From Prevotella sp. (GTDB lineage Bacteria; Bacteroidota; Bacteroidia; Bacteroidales; Bacteroidaceae), in contig JALERP010000028.1 in assembly GCA_022764085.1 (NCBI GenBank), forward strand, positions 1-38,898: a stretch of 38,898 bases of DNA, in the 5' to 3' direction. Numbering within the stretch: the first letter of the stretch is position 1; every line of letters starts with the position of its first letter. Below the pieces are notes generated by a model, which ran no database searches, was not told where the DNA came from, and saw only the letters and a list, made by a program, of their open reading frames with translations. This document shows positions 9,119 to 18,113 of the stretch, piece by piece. The position numbers were made by a program, and so were the translations under genes.

Positions 9119-9768
9119 AAAACGGACTGATTGTATTGAGTGGTGGTATGGACAGTATCACGATGCTCTACGACTTTCAGGACGAAATCAAAATGGCTAT
9201 TTCCTTCGATTATGGCAGCAACCATAACATGAGGGAAATACCATTTGCCAAACTCCACTGCAGACGACTGAAAATCAAGCATTACACCATACACCTTGGA
9301 TTTATGCACAAGCACTTCAAGAGTTCGCTTCTTGAGGGTGCTGACGCAGTGCCCGACGGAAAATACAACGATGAAAACATGAAATCCACTGTTGTACCAT
9401 TCCGCAACGGTATCATGCTGTCAATAGCTGCGGGATTTGCAGAATCCCACGGACTTAATTCAGTGTATATTGCAAATCATGCGGGCGACCATGCCATTTA
9501 CCCCGACTGCACTCCAGGTTTTGTGGAATACATGTCGAAGGCGACAGAGGCGGGCACTTACAACAAGCTCAAGATAATTGCCCCATACACTGACATCACC
9601 AAGACTGATATTGCCAAGATAGGAAAGGAACTCGGTATTGACTATAGCGAGACATGGTCGTGCTACAAGGGAGGAAGTGCTCATTGCGGCACTTGCGGCA
9701 CATGTATCGAGCGCAAGATGGCATTGAGAGCAGCTGAGATTGACGACAGGACTATCTATCTCAACTGA
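9115..9768 (+). CDS. queC: 7-cyano-7-deazaguanine synthase QueC
   Basis: ATP-dependent conversion of 7-carboxy-7-deazaguanine and ammonia to preQ0 in queuosine biosynthesis. The 217-residue protein has the PP-loop SGGMDS at residues 9-14 and the C-terminal zinc site Cys183, Cys191, Cys194, Cys197 (HCGTCGTC). The ANHAGDHAIYPDC block marks QueC rather than other PP-loop enzymes. The start overlaps the ridA stop by four bases. No queD, queE or queF is in this window, so the rest of the pathway must lie elsewhere. The last 8 bases overlap the 3' end of recQ on the other strand. Confidence 0.94.
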   Translation: MKNGLIVLSGGMDSITMLYDFQDEIKMAISFDYGSNHNMREIPFAKLHCRRLKIKHYTIHLGFMHKHFKSSLLEGADAVPDGKYNDENMKSTVVPFRNGIMLSIAAGFAESHGLNSVYIANHAGDHAIYPDCTPGFVEYMSKATEAGTYNKLKIIAPYTDITKTDIAKIGKELGIDYSETWSCYKGGSAHCGTCGTCIERKMALRAAEIDDRTIYLN

Positions 9769-11587
9769 ATCTCTTGATTAGCGTCACAAAACGCGGACCG
9801 TATTTCTGCGTTTTGTGTTCCCCTATTCCAGGAATGTCAGAAAATGCGTCAAGCGTGCGGGGTTTTATCGAGGCAAGGCTATGCAACACCTTGTCGCTGA
9901 ATACTATATATGCAGGGAATCCCTCCTCGTCAGCACACTGGCGGCGCAACTTTCGCAGGGCTTCAAACAGGTTCTTGTCCTCAATGTAAGACTGCTCACC
10001 TGCCGATTCAGGAGAACTGAACTGTGGTATGATGAGCTGTATCCGTTTTTTCTTCACAGAACGGGTGTCCGCCTCGCGGTCGATGATACACAGTTCGGCT
10101 GTCTTTCTGCCGAAGAGCACGTCTGAGCCGCTTTGTGTGACTGCCACACGGTTGTTCTCGTCATAAACAATCTCGATAAACCCCATCTGAAGCATTTGCA
10201 GTATATAGTCCTGCCAATCGCGTGTGCCAAGGTTTTTGCCCACGCCGAAAGTAGGCAGGATGTGATAGTTGTTGCTGACTACCGTTGGCGACTTCATACC
10301 TTTGAGTATTTCTATGATAGTGGAAATACGTGCTTTCTCCCGGGTGCGCTTGGCGGCGCTAAGTGCCATTTGGATGTATCTTGTTCCGTCAAACTTTTTG
10401 GGTGGGTTTTCGCATACGTCGCAATTACCGCAGTCATGGTCAAAATTCTCGCTGAAATAGTTGAGCAGAATCCTGCGTCTGCACACGTTTGACTCGGCAT
10501 ATTCCTGCATGCGCTTTAGCTTGTCGTCATTGATTTCCTTCTGACCGCTTTCTTTACTGAATTGAGAAAGCTGGATAATGTCGGAAAGCGAGTAGAAAAG
10601 CACTGTATCCGCCTGTCCGCCGTCCCTGCCGGCACGACCAATCTCCTGGTAATAATTCTCGATGCTCTTGGGCATGTTATAATGTATCACCCAACGCACG
10701 TTGCTTTTGTCTATTCCCATGCCGAAAGCCACCGTTGCGCATACCACCTGCACATTGTCCTGCTTGAACTGTTCCTGTGCCACGTCACGTTGTTCCGGAG
10801 TGAGCCCTGCATGATATATCGTGGCGTTTATGAAATTATCGCGAAGGAACTTTGCCACTTTCTCGGTATTCTTCCTGCTAAGGCAATAAACTATCCCCGC
10901 GTCAAGAGGTCGGGCTTTCACGAAATTGAGTATGAAGTTTAGTTTCTCCTTTGTGGAATAGTTGCGCTTTACAGTAAGGCTCAGGTTAGGCCTGTCGAAA
11001 CTGGACACAAACTCAATAGGCTCTCTCAAAGACAGTTGGCGAAGTATATCTCCACGTGTAATCTTGTCGGCAGTGGCTGTGAGAGCCATGATAGGCACCG
11101 AAGGAAACTCCTCGCGTATTGCTGTCAGCTGAGTGTATTCCGGACGGAAGTCATGCCCCCACTGACTTATGCAATGAGCCTCGTCGATAGCAAATAGTGA
11201 AATCCTCATGCTCTTTAATAGATATGGTATTTCCACCAACAGACGTTCAGGTGAAATATACAGCAGTTTGATGTCTCCCGCAAGGCATCGGCGGCGTATT
11301 ACAGTCTCGGCATTAAAGTCGTTTGTGCTGTTCAGGGCTTCCGCCTCAATGCCGTTTGCCTTTAGTGCCTCCACCTGGTCTTTCATAAGGCTGATGAGTG
11401 GCGACACCACTACACACGTACCGTCCATGACTATGGCTGGTATCTGATAGCACAGGCTCTTTCCCCCTCCTGTTGGCATAAGCACCAGGGTGTCCCTGCC
11501 GCCTATGGCAGTTGTTATGATTTCTTCCTGATTCTTTCGGAAGGTTTTATATCCAAAATAACGTTTTAAAGCCTCTTTTATGTCCAT
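9761..11587 (-). CDS. recQ: ATP-dependent DNA helicase RecQ
   Basis: 3'-5' superfamily 2 helicase for recombination and fork repair, 608 residues. The Walker A motif TGGGKS is at residues 39-44, the DEAH box is at 135-138, and motif VI is in EIGRAGRDGG. The RQC zinc site follows motif VI: a Cys in ESNVCRRRILL, then CGNCDVC. A winged-helix region comes next. The C-terminal HRDC domain is complete (LRKLRRQCADEEG through FSDIPGIGEHKTQKYG), so this is the full RecQ-RQC-HRDC architecture. The 3' end overlaps queC by 8 bases in a convergent arrangement with no visible terminator between them. Confidence 0.96.
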   Translation of the reverse strand: MDIKEALKRYFGYKTFRKNQEEIITTAIGGRDTLVLMPTGGGKSLCYQIPAIVMDGTCVVVSPLISLMKDQVEALKANGIEAEALNSTNDFNAETVIRRRCLAGDIKLLYISPERLLVEIPYLLKSMRISLFAIDEAHCISQWGHDFRPEYTQLTAIREEFPSVPIMALTATADKITRGDILRQLSLREPIEFVSSFDRPNLSLTVKRNYSTKEKLNFILNFVKARPLDAGIVYCLSRKNTEKVAKFLRDNFINATIYHAGLTPEQRDVAQEQFKQDNVQVVCATVAFGMGIDKSNVRWVIHYNMPKSIENYYQEIGRAGRDGGQADTVLFYSLSDIIQLSQFSKESGQKEINDDKLKRMQEYAESNVCRRRILLNYFSENFDHDCGNCDVCENPPKKFDGTRYIQMALSAAKRTREKARISTIIEILKGMKSPTVVSNNYHILPTFGVGKNLGTRDWQDYILQMLQMGFIEIVYDENNRVAVTQSGSDVLFGRKTAELCIIDREADTRSVKKKRIQLIIPQFSSPESAGEQSYIEDKNLFEALRKLRRQCADEEGFPAYIVFSDKVLHSLASIKPRTLDAFSDIPGIGEHKTQKYGPRFVTLIKRFS

Positions 11588-11604
11588 AATTCCTTAATTT
11601 GGTG

Positions 11605-11612
11605 CAAAGTTA
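11605..11612 (-). promoter_or_regulatory. recQ promoter -7 box
   Basis: TAACTTTG on the minus strand, 18 bases upstream of the recQ ATG. No convincing -33 box is seen at 19-21 bases. Confidence 0.55.
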
Positions 11613-11666
11613 TGATTTTTTTAGAAAAAAAACGAACGAAAATTAGGAAAGTTGAGAAAAAAACCG

Positions 11667-11674
11667 TATTTTTG
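11667..11674 (+). promoter_or_regulatory. promoter -7 box of the AraC-type regulator
   Basis: TATTTTTG followed by CA, the usual Bacteroidetes -7 context, 39 bases before the ATG at 11714. The upstream box is not clear. Confidence 0.55.
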
Positions 11675-11713
11675 CACTTAAAAATAAATACAACCAAATA
11701 AATATCGAAAGTT

Positions 11714-12163
11714 ATGGCAAAGTATAACATTACTGAGAAGAAAGAAAAGGAGGCTGCATACCGCACATTGGTAAGCCCCAAGTTGATGGATGAGATGAAG
11801 GAGAAAATCCTCAATATCATTGTTATGCAGAAAAAATACAAGGACAAGGACTACTCTGCCAAGAAACTGGCGGAAGACCTTGGCACCAACACTCGTTATA
11901 TCTCAGCTGTTGTCAATGTGAGATTCCACATGAACTATACGTCGTTTGTAAATAAGTTCCGCATTGAGGAGGCTATGACCATACTTGTGGACAAGAGATA
12001 CCAAGACCTTAAGATGGAGGAAGTAAGCGATATGGTCGGTTTCGCCAACCGCCAGTCATTCTATGCGTCATTCTACAAGCTGATGAACATGACCCCCAGG
12101 GAGTACCGCCTGCAGCATCTTAAACAACATCCAGCCCTTGCAAAGAAAAAATCAACAAAATAA
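11714..12163 (+). CDS. single-domain AraC-family transcriptional regulator
   Basis: A 149-residue protein consisting of an AraC/XylS DNA-binding domain and little else. The first helix-turn-helix is YSAKKLAEDLGTNTRYISAV (about residues 54-75). The second helix-turn-helix follows (MEEVSDMVGFANRQSFYASF, then KLMNMTPREYR), the standard AraC signature. The ~45-residue N-terminus is charged and helical. It is too short for a sugar-binding domain, so ligand input, if any, must come from a partner. It lies 11 bases upstream of the M49 peptidase gene in the same direction, so it may be co-transcribed with it. Its targets are unknown. Confidence 0.88.
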   Translation: MAKYNITEKKEKEAAYRTLVSPKLMDEMKEKILNIIVMQKKYKDKDYSAKKLAEDLGTNTRYISAVVNVRFHMNYTSFVNKFRIEEAMTILVDKRYQDLKMEEVSDMVGFANRQSFYASFYKLMNMTPREYRLQHLKQHPALAKKKSTK

Positions 12164-12174
12164 ATTGCACTTTA

Positions 12175-14130
12175 ATGACAGAAGCTGATTTTAGCTACAC
12201 TGGCGAACGTTTCGCCGATATACAATTGCTCAGATACCGACTAAACGGGTTTGAGCAATTGTCGCTTTCACAGAAACAGTACATTTACTGTCTCGCAAAG
12301 GCCACTCTTTATGGCCGTGACATCACCTTCGATCAGTTTGGACGCTACAATCTTATCATAAGAAAGTCTCTTGAGGCTATTGTCTCTGACCTTACCCTTG
12401 ACGAGCGGGACAACGGGGAATTTGACAAGCTCATCGTTTATCTCAAGAGAGTCTGGTTCTCCAACGGCATTTACCATCATTACGGCTGCGAGAAATTCAA
12501 GCCAGAATTCTCTGAGCCTTTCTTCCGTAATATATTAAATAAGGTGGACTCCCGGCGATTGCCGCTTGAAAGCGGTGAAACCGTAGAAGAGTTGGCGGAC
12601 AAGTTAGTCAGGATTATGTTCGACGCCGACTATCTGCCGAAACGGGTGAACAAGGCGGATGGCGATGACCTCGTGATGACTTCGGCATGTAACTATTATG
12701 AGGGAGTAACACAGGATGAGGCTGAGGACTATTACAATTCCCTAAAGGAGAAGGCTGGAAACAATCCTCCTTCGTTCGGTCTTAACTCTAAGCTCGTGAA
12801 ACGCGACGGAAAGCTGACGGAAGAGTTTTATAGCGCCAACGGACTGTATGCAAATGCCATAAGACATATCATATATTGGCTTGAAAGGGCTCGCGACTTT
12901 GCCGAGAACGACAAGCAAAGGGATGTCATATCCACTTTGGTGGATTATTATCGTACAGGAGACTTGGTCACTTTTGACGAATACAGCATCAAGTGGGTGG
13001 AGTGTCTCGAAGGCAGGGTGGATTTTATCAACGGTTTCATCGAGGTGTATGGAGATCCGCTCGGACTAAAAGCATCATGGGAGGGTATTGTGGAATATAC
13101 CGACCTCGAAGCCACCAAGCGCACACGTACCATCAGTGACAATGCCCAGTGGTTTGAAGACAATTCACCTGTTGATTCCCGCTTCCGCAAACCAGTGGTC
13201 AAGGGTGTCACGGCAAATGTCATATGTGCCGCAATGCTCGGAGGTGATGAATATCCCTCAACTGCCATTGGCATCAATCTGCCTAACGCCGACTGGATAA
13301 GGGCACAACACGGAAGCAAGAGCGTAACCATCGGTAATCTCACCGATGCCTACAACAAGGCTGCCAAAGGCAATGGATTCCTTGAGGAATTTGCCATTGA
13401 CCAAGACACGGTTGACATGATTAGGATGTATGGAGACATCTGCGATGATCTGCATACTGACCTGCACGAGTGTCTCGGACATGGTAGCGGACAATTGTTG
13501 CCGGGTGTGAATCCCGATGCACTGAAGGCTTACGGCAATACTATTGAGGAAGCGCGGGCAGACCTTTTCGGGTTGTATTACATTGCGGACAGAAAGTTGG
13601 TTGAACTTAAACTTACACCAGATGAAAATGCATATAAATCGCAGTATTACAGCTATATTATGAATGGTTTACTCTCTCAGCTCGTACGCATTACTCCTGG
13701 CAACAAGATTGAAGAGGCGCACATGCGCAACCGTGCCCTCATCGCCCACTGGTGTTTAGAGAACGGCAACGCCATTGCCCTTGAAAAGCGCAACGGCAAG
13801 ACCTATGTTCGCATTAACGACTACGAGGCGCTCCGCCAACAGTTTGCCACTCTCCTTGCCGAGGTGCAGCGCATAAAGAGCGAAGGCGATTACGAGGCAG
13901 GAAGGAAACTGGTGGAGACATACGCCGTTAACATAGATTCTGATATTCATAACGAGGTGCTGCAAAGATATAAGCGTCTCAACATAGCCCCGTACAAGGG
14001 TTTTCTGAATCCACGTATGTTGCCCGTGTTCAATGCAAAGGGTGAGGTTATCGACATTACTCTCGACTATTCCGAGGGCTATGCCGAGCAGATGCTCAGA
14101 TATAGCCAGCAATATGCGACACTTATTTAG
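12175..14130 (+). CDS. dipeptidyl-peptidase III-like metallopeptidase (family M49)
   Basis: Zinc exopeptidase releasing dipeptides from peptide N-termini; 651 residues, close to the bacterial M49 length. The zinc motif is HECLGH at residues 431-436, the form with a one-residue insertion in HExxH that defines M49. The second motif, EEARAD at 458-463, supplies the third ligand. Related Bacteroides enzymes that I know carry a lipoprotein signal. This one starts directly with acidic sequence (MTEADFSYTGERF) and has no signal, which implies a cytosolic enzyme acting on imported or proteasome-like degradation peptides. The gene ends one base before repeat copy 1. It is sometimes misnamed dihydrofolate reductase in annotation; nothing here supports that. 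Confidence 0.92.
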   Translation: MTEADFSYTGERFADIQLLRYRLNGFEQLSLSQKQYIYCLAKATLYGRDITFDQFGRYNLIIRKSLEAIVSDLTLDERDNGEFDKLIVYLKRVWFSNGIYHHYGCEKFKPEFSEPFFRNILNKVDSRRLPLESGETVEELADKLVRIMFDADYLPKRVNKADGDDLVMTSACNYYEGVTQDEAEDYYNSLKEKAGNNPPSFGLNSKLVKRDGKLTEEFYSANGLYANAIRHIIYWLERARDFAENDKQRDVISTLVDYYRTGDLVTFDEYSIKWVECLEGRVDFINGFIEVYGDPLGLKASWEGIVEYTDLEATKRTRTISDNAQWFEDNSPVDSRFRKPVVKGVTANVICAAMLGGDEYPSTAIGINLPNADWIRAQHGSKSVTIGNLTDAYNKAAKGNGFLEEFAIDQDTVDMIRMYGDICDDLHTDLHECLGHGSGQLLPGVNPDALKAYGNTIEEARADLFGLYYIADRKLVELKLTPDENAYKSQYYSYIMNGLLSQLVRITPGNKIEEAHMRNRALIAHWCLENGNAIALEKRNGKTYVRINDYEALRQQFATLLAEVQRIKSEGDYEAGRKLVETYAVNIDSDIHNEVLQRYKRLNIAPYKGFLNPRMLPVFNAKGEVIDITLDYSEGYAEQMLRYSQQYATLI

Positions 14131-14248
14131 AATTAAGAATTAAAAATTAAAAATTAAAAATTGCTGTGCAAACCGAGAGGAGAGCCAAGCTCGCTTGAGC
14201 TATCCCGAGGTGCAGCCAGCAATCGACGAAGTCAATTAAAAATTAAAA
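14131..14248 (+). repeat. 79-bp dispersed repeat, copy 1, with 7-bp-periodic AT flanks
   Basis: The core is 14159-14237, bounded by AATTG and CAATT. Internally ATTGCTG at one end pairs with CAGCAAT nearer the other, and AGCTC-GCTT-GAGCT forms a central hairpin. The flanks are heptads of the type AATTAAR. The core differs from copy 2 at one of 79 positions. The left flank begins directly after the TAG of the M49 gene, and the right flank runs into the ATG of the next gene. Confidence 0.95.
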
Positions 14249-14878
14249 ATGAAGGGTGAAGAATTATCCATTAACGAACAACTGAAGGAGATTAAGCGGT
14301 CGTTTAGGCTGATGATGAACGGTGTGGCGGCGCAGTCGATGCGCGACAAGGGCCTCGACTATCACGTCAACTGGGGAGCTTCGGTGCCTATGCTTAAGGC
14401 AAAGGCAAAGGAGATTGGCAAGAACCGCGACCTTGCCATCGCATTATGGAAGGAAGATGTAAGGGAGTGCAAGATTCTTGCCACTATGATAATGCCTGCC
14501 GAGGATATGCTGCCCGAGATAGTGGATATATGGATGGAGCAGACCACATCCGTGGAAATGGCGGAGATGGCATCATTTAACCTCTACCAACATTTGCCCT
14601 TTGCAGCAGACAAGGCCTACCAATGGATGGCATCACCGAAACCTATATATCAGTTATGCGGTTTCCATGTGCTCTCGCGACTGTTCATGAACGGTCAGGA
14701 ACCTAATGAGCGCGGCATAAACGAGTTTCTCGACCAAGCAATAGCAGCAATAGGCGGTGAGTCGCTCACAGTAAGGAAAGCAGCTGTAACATGCGTCATT
14801 CGCTTCGCCGATTTGGGCTTGGTTTATGAGAGATTGGCAAAATCTGCAATGAAAAGTGCCAATTTAGAGGTTTTTTAG
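14249..14878 (+). CDS. AlkD-like DNA alkylation repair / HEAT-repeat protein
   Basis: A 209-residue all-helical protein of the DNA_alkylation (AlkC/AlkD) superfamily. The short Bacteroidetes members start as here with a helix containing KRSFRLMMNG, then DYHVNWGASVPMLKAKAKEI. AlkD enzymes are HEAT-repeat DNA glycosylases for cationic alkyl-purines. I see the HEAT-like helix pairs (ALWKEDVRECKILATMIM, and later LTVRKAAVTCVIRFADLG) but cannot confirm the catalytic Trp/Asp set, so a glycosylase activity is inferred only. The ATG lies at the end of the heptad flank of repeat copy 1, and the first five codons still look heptad-derived. The next internal Met (residue 22) is a possible alternative start. 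Confidence 0.82.
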   Translation: MKGEELSINEQLKEIKRSFRLMMNGVAAQSMRDKGLDYHVNWGASVPMLKAKAKEIGKNRDLAIALWKEDVRECKILATMIMPAEDMLPEIVDIWMEQTTSVEMAEMASFNLYQHLPFAADKAYQWMASPKPIYQLCGFHVLSRLFMNGQEPNERGINEFLDQAIAAIGGESLTVRKAAVTCVIRFADLGLVYERLAKSAMKSANLEVF

Positions 14879-14910
14879 ACTTTATTTGATTGGAATTGCA
14901 AGATTTTTAG

Positions 14911-14918
14911 TAATTTTG
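14911..14918 (+). promoter_or_regulatory. promoter -7 box of the Fur-family gene
   Basis: TAATTTTG, 31 bases upstream of the ATG at 14950. A TTTG lies 22 bases upstream (14885-14888), slightly long for the -33 spacing. Confidence 0.6.
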
Positions 14919-14949
14919 TGCCGTGAAATCATAAATAAGAGGAGATTCT

Positions 14950-15453
14950 ATGCGTGAAAAGGTTAAGAAAGAAGCACTGAATGCGGCAAGAAAACAACTT
15001 GACAGCTTCCTGGAGATGAACGACCATCGCAAGACTCCCGAGCGTTATGCGATACTGGAGGCAGTATATGGCATCAATGCTCATTTCACCATTGAGGAGT
15101 TGGGAGAATATCTTATCAAGGAGAAAGACTTCCCCGTGAGCAGGCCAACGCTCTACAATACGATGAGGCTGTTCATCCAGTTGCGAATCATTGTACGCCA
15201 CAACATCCAGGGCAAGACAAGATACGAGCCTTGTTATGCAAGTGGCAATCATATCCATCAGGTGTGTACCTCATGCGGAAAGGTGACAGAGATACCTGCT
15301 ACTGGCGAAATAGCAGACTTCGGGAAAATAGAATTTAAACGTTTTAGGCCCGATAATTTCGCGATGTACATCTATGGTATCTGCAGCAAATGCCAGGCAC
15401 AACTGACACGACAGAAGAAAACAATAGAAAAGAAACAGAATAAAAAAAAATAA
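14950..15453 (+). CDS. Fur-family metal/peroxide-responsive repressor
   Basis: A 167-residue protein. The N-terminal winged helix is visible ([15 protein letters not shown], then [11 protein letters not shown] and [18 protein letters not shown]). The C-terminal dimerisation domain has the structural zinc pairs CTSCGK and CSKC. The metal-sensing His-rich segment reads GNHIHQVC, poorer than the HHDH of classical Fur, so the sensed metal cannot be assigned and Fur, Zur and PerR all remain possible. The tail is a run of Lys and Gln. It is followed after 4 bases by purA, so at least part of purA transcription may come from this promoter. An adjacent Fur box was not found. Confidence 0.9.
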   Translation: MREKVKKEALNAARKQLDSFLEMNDHRKTPERYAILEAVYGINAHFTIEELGEYLIKEKDFPVSRPTLYNTMRLFIQLRIIVRHNIQGKTRYEPCYASGNHIHQVCTSCGKVTEIPATGEIADFGKIEFKRFRPDNFAMYIYGICSKCQAQLTRQKKTIEKKQNKKK

Positions 15454-15457
15454 AGAA

Positions 15458-16729
15458 ATGAACAAAGGTAAAGTTGACGTCCTGCTCGGATTGCAGTGGG
15501 GCGATGAAGGAAAAGGTAAGGTGGTCGATGTACTGACCCCGCGTTATGATGTGGTTGCCCGCTTCCAGGGTGGCCCTAATGCCGGCCATACTCTTGAATT
15601 TGAGGGACAGAAGTATGTGCTGCGCAGCATTCCATCAGGAATATTTCAGGGTGGCAAGGTAAACATCATTGGAAATGGTGTGGTGCTCGCCCCAGACTTG
15701 TTTATGGACGAGGCCAAGTCGTTAGAGGAGAGCGGCCACGAATTGCGTTCGCGTCTGCACATCTCGCGCAAGGCTCATCTTATCATGCCAACTCACCGCG
15801 TGCTCGACGCAGCATACGAGGCTGCTAAGGGAAAGAGCAAGGTGGGAACTACAGGAAAAGGTATTGGACCTACCTACACCGACAAAATATCACGCAACGG
15901 TCTGCGTGTGGGTGACATCTTCGAGAATTTCCAGGAAAAATACGCTCAGTGCAAGGCTCGTCATGAGGCAATACTCAAGTCGATGAACTATGAATATGAC
16001 ATCACTGAGGTTGAGAAGAAGTGGATGGAGGGCATCGAGTATCTCCGCACATTCAATATCGTTGACTCAGAGCACGAAATCAACGGCCTTCTGCGTGAGG
16101 GCAAGTCCATTCTCTGCGAGGGCGCACAGGGCACTATGCTCGACGTTGACTTCGGAAGCTATCCATTCGTCACTTCTTCCAACACTATCTGCGCCGGAGC
16201 ATGCACTGGTCTTGGAATAGGCCCGAACCGCATCGGTGAGGTATATGGAATCATGAAGGCATACTGTACTCGCGTTGGTGCAGGTCCTTTCCCTACAGAA
16301 CTTTTCGACGAGACTGGCGCAACCATCCGCCAGCTTGGTCATGAGTACGGCGCTGTAACTGGCCGTGAGCGTCGTTGCGGTTGGATTGACCTCGTGGCGC
16401 TACGCTATTCAATCATGGTAAACGGAGTCACCAAACTTATCATGATGAAGAGTGATGTGCTCGACAGTTTCGACACCATCAAGGCTTGCGTTGCATACAA
16501 GCAAAACGGCAAGGAAATCAATTACTTCCCGTATAATATTGAAGAAGGAATTGAACCTATATATAAGGAACTGCCGGGATGGAAGACCGACATGACACAG
16601 TTTACAAGCGAGGAGCAGTTCCCGCAGGAGTTCAACGACTATATCAAGTTCCTTGAGGCTGAACTCGAGACTCCCATTTGTATCATTTCCATCGGTCCTG
16701 ACCGTGCACAGACTATCGAGAGGAAATAA
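15458..16729 (+). CDS. purA: adenylosuccinate synthetase
   Basis: GTP-dependent ligation of IMP and aspartate, the first step from IMP to AMP; 423 residues, standard length. The P-loop-like GDEGKGK is at residues 15-21, with the catalytic Asp in that motif and the following NAGHT. IMP-binding VGTTGKGIGPTY and the region CEGAQGTMLD are intact. The C-terminal GTP-specific segment follows RAQTIERK-type sequence at the very end. It starts 4 bases after the Fur-family gene and ends 3 bases before hisS, so all three are probably one transcript. Confidence 0.97.
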   Translation: MNKGKVDVLLGLQWGDEGKGKVVDVLTPRYDVVARFQGGPNAGHTLEFEGQKYVLRSIPSGIFQGGKVNIIGNGVVLAPDLFMDEAKSLEESGHELRSRLHISRKAHLIMPTHRVLDAAYEAAKGKSKVGTTGKGIGPTYTDKISRNGLRVGDIFENFQEKYAQCKARHEAILKSMNYEYDITEVEKKWMEGIEYLRTFNIVDSEHEINGLLREGKSILCEGAQGTMLDVDFGSYPFVTSSNTICAGACTGLGIGPNRIGEVYGIMKAYCTRVGAGPFPTELFDETGATIRQLGHEYGAVTGRERRCGWIDLVALRYSIMVNGVTKLIMMKSDVLDSFDTIKACVAYKQNGKEINYFPYNIEEGIEPIYKELPGWKTDMTQFTSEEQFPQEFNDYIKFLEAELETPICIISIGPDRAQTIERK

Positions 16730-16732
16730 GCC

Positions 16733-18103
16733 ATGGCACAGAAACCAAATATTCCAAAGGGCACGCGCGACTTCTCTCCCGAGGAGATGGCTAAGCGCAA
16801 CTATATCTTCGACACCATACGTTCTGTGTATGCACTTTACGGATTCCAGCAGATAGAGACTCCTGCCATGGAAACCCTGCAGACACTGATGGGAAAGTAT
16901 GGAGAGGAAGGTGACAAACTGCTTTTTAAGGTGCTGAACAGCGGCGACTTCCTCAACAAGGTGAGCGACGAGGAACTGAAGGGTGCCAATCCACTTCGAC
17001 TTGCCGCAAGAATATGCGAGAAGGGATTGCGTTATGACCTCACCGTACCTTTCGCCCGATATGTAGTGATGCACCGCGACGAACTTCAATTGCCGTTCAA
17101 GCGCTATCAGATTCAACCCGTATGGCGTGCCGACCGCCCACAGCGCGGACGCTACCGCGAGTTCTATCAGTGTGATGCCGATGTGGTGGGCAGCGACTCG
17201 CTGCTCAACGAAGTCGAACTGATGCAGATTATCGACACTGTCTTCACCCGTCTCGGAGTGAATGTGCAGATAAAGATTAACAACCGTAAGATTCTCACCG
17301 GTATCGCTGAAGTAATCGGCGAAGCTGACAAAATCGTCGATATCACCGTTGCAATCGACAAATTGGACAAGATTGGATTGGAGAATGTCAACGAGGAACT
17401 GCGAAACGATGGAATCAGCGAATCTGCGATAGAGAAGCTTCAACCGATAATTCAGCTTAACGGAGACAATGACCAGAAACTCAGCGTTATACGCGAGGTT
17501 TTAAAAGACAGTGAGATTGGGCTCAAGGGAGTGGAGGAAACATCCTTCATTCTTGACACCCTGAAAACAGTAGGACTGAAGAACGAGATACAGCTTGATC
17601 TCACATTGGCTCGTGGATTGAACTACTATACCGGTGCCATCTTTGAGGTGAAAGCACTCGACACACCGATGGGAAGCATCACTGGCGGCGGACGTTATGA
17701 CAACCTTACAGGAATCTTCGGTATGCCGGGAATCAGCGGTGTAGGTATCAGTTTCGGTGCTGACAGAATCTATGATGTACTCAATGCCCTCGACCTTTAT
17801 CCAAAAGAGGCAGTAACGAGCACACAACTCTTGTTTGTCAATTTTGGCGCTAAGGAGACGGCATATTGCCTGCCTCTTGTTGCCAAGGCCCGCGAGGCTG
17901 GCATCCGCACGGAAATATATCCCGATTCATCGAAGATGAAGAAGCAGATGAGCTATGCCAATGCAAAGTCTATCCAGTTTGTCGCCATCGCAGGAGAGAA
18001 TGAGATTGCCGAGGGCAAGGTCACTCTAAAGAATATGACCACTGGTGAGCAGAAGATGGTTGACGCCGATGAAATGGTGAAAATTTTGCAGAGTGAAGAA
18101 TGA
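16733..18103 (+). CDS. hisS: histidine--tRNA ligase
   Basis: Class II synthetase for tRNA-His; 456 residues. Motif 1 lies around residues 45-85. Motif 2 is [20 protein letters not shown]. The histidine-specific loops are [18 protein letters not shown] and GGRYDNL, with GISFGADR as motif 3. The C-terminal ~95 residues form the anticodon-binding domain. The ATG lies 3 bases after the purA stop. Nothing unusual is seen in the catalytic blocks. Confidence 0.97.
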   Translation: MAQKPNIPKGTRDFSPEEMAKRNYIFDTIRSVYALYGFQQIETPAMETLQTLMGKYGEEGDKLLFKVLNSGDFLNKVSDEELKGANPLRLAARICEKGLRYDLTVPFARYVVMHRDELQLPFKRYQIQPVWRADRPQRGRYREFYQCDADVVGSDSLLNEVELMQIIDTVFTRLGVNVQIKINNRKILTGIAEVIGEADKIVDITVAIDKLDKIGLENVNEELRNDGISESAIEKLQPIIQLNGDNDQKLSVIREVLKDSEIGLKGVEETSFILDTLKTVGLKNEIQLDLTLARGLNYYTGAIFEVKALDTPMGSITGGGRYDNLTGIFGMPGISGVGISFGADRIYDVLNALDLYPKEAVTSTQLLFVNFGAKETAYCLPLVAKAREAGIRTEIYPDSSKMKKQMSYANAKSIQFVAIAGENEIAEGKVTLKNMTTGEQKMVDADEMVKILQSEE

Positions 18104-18113
18104 AATATAAAGA

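Noticed and set aside
16409..17443. 344-codon minus-strand frame across purA and hisS
   Set aside because: Codon bias of the two conserved synthetase/ligase genes explains the lack of stops on the other strand; no promoter or family feature.
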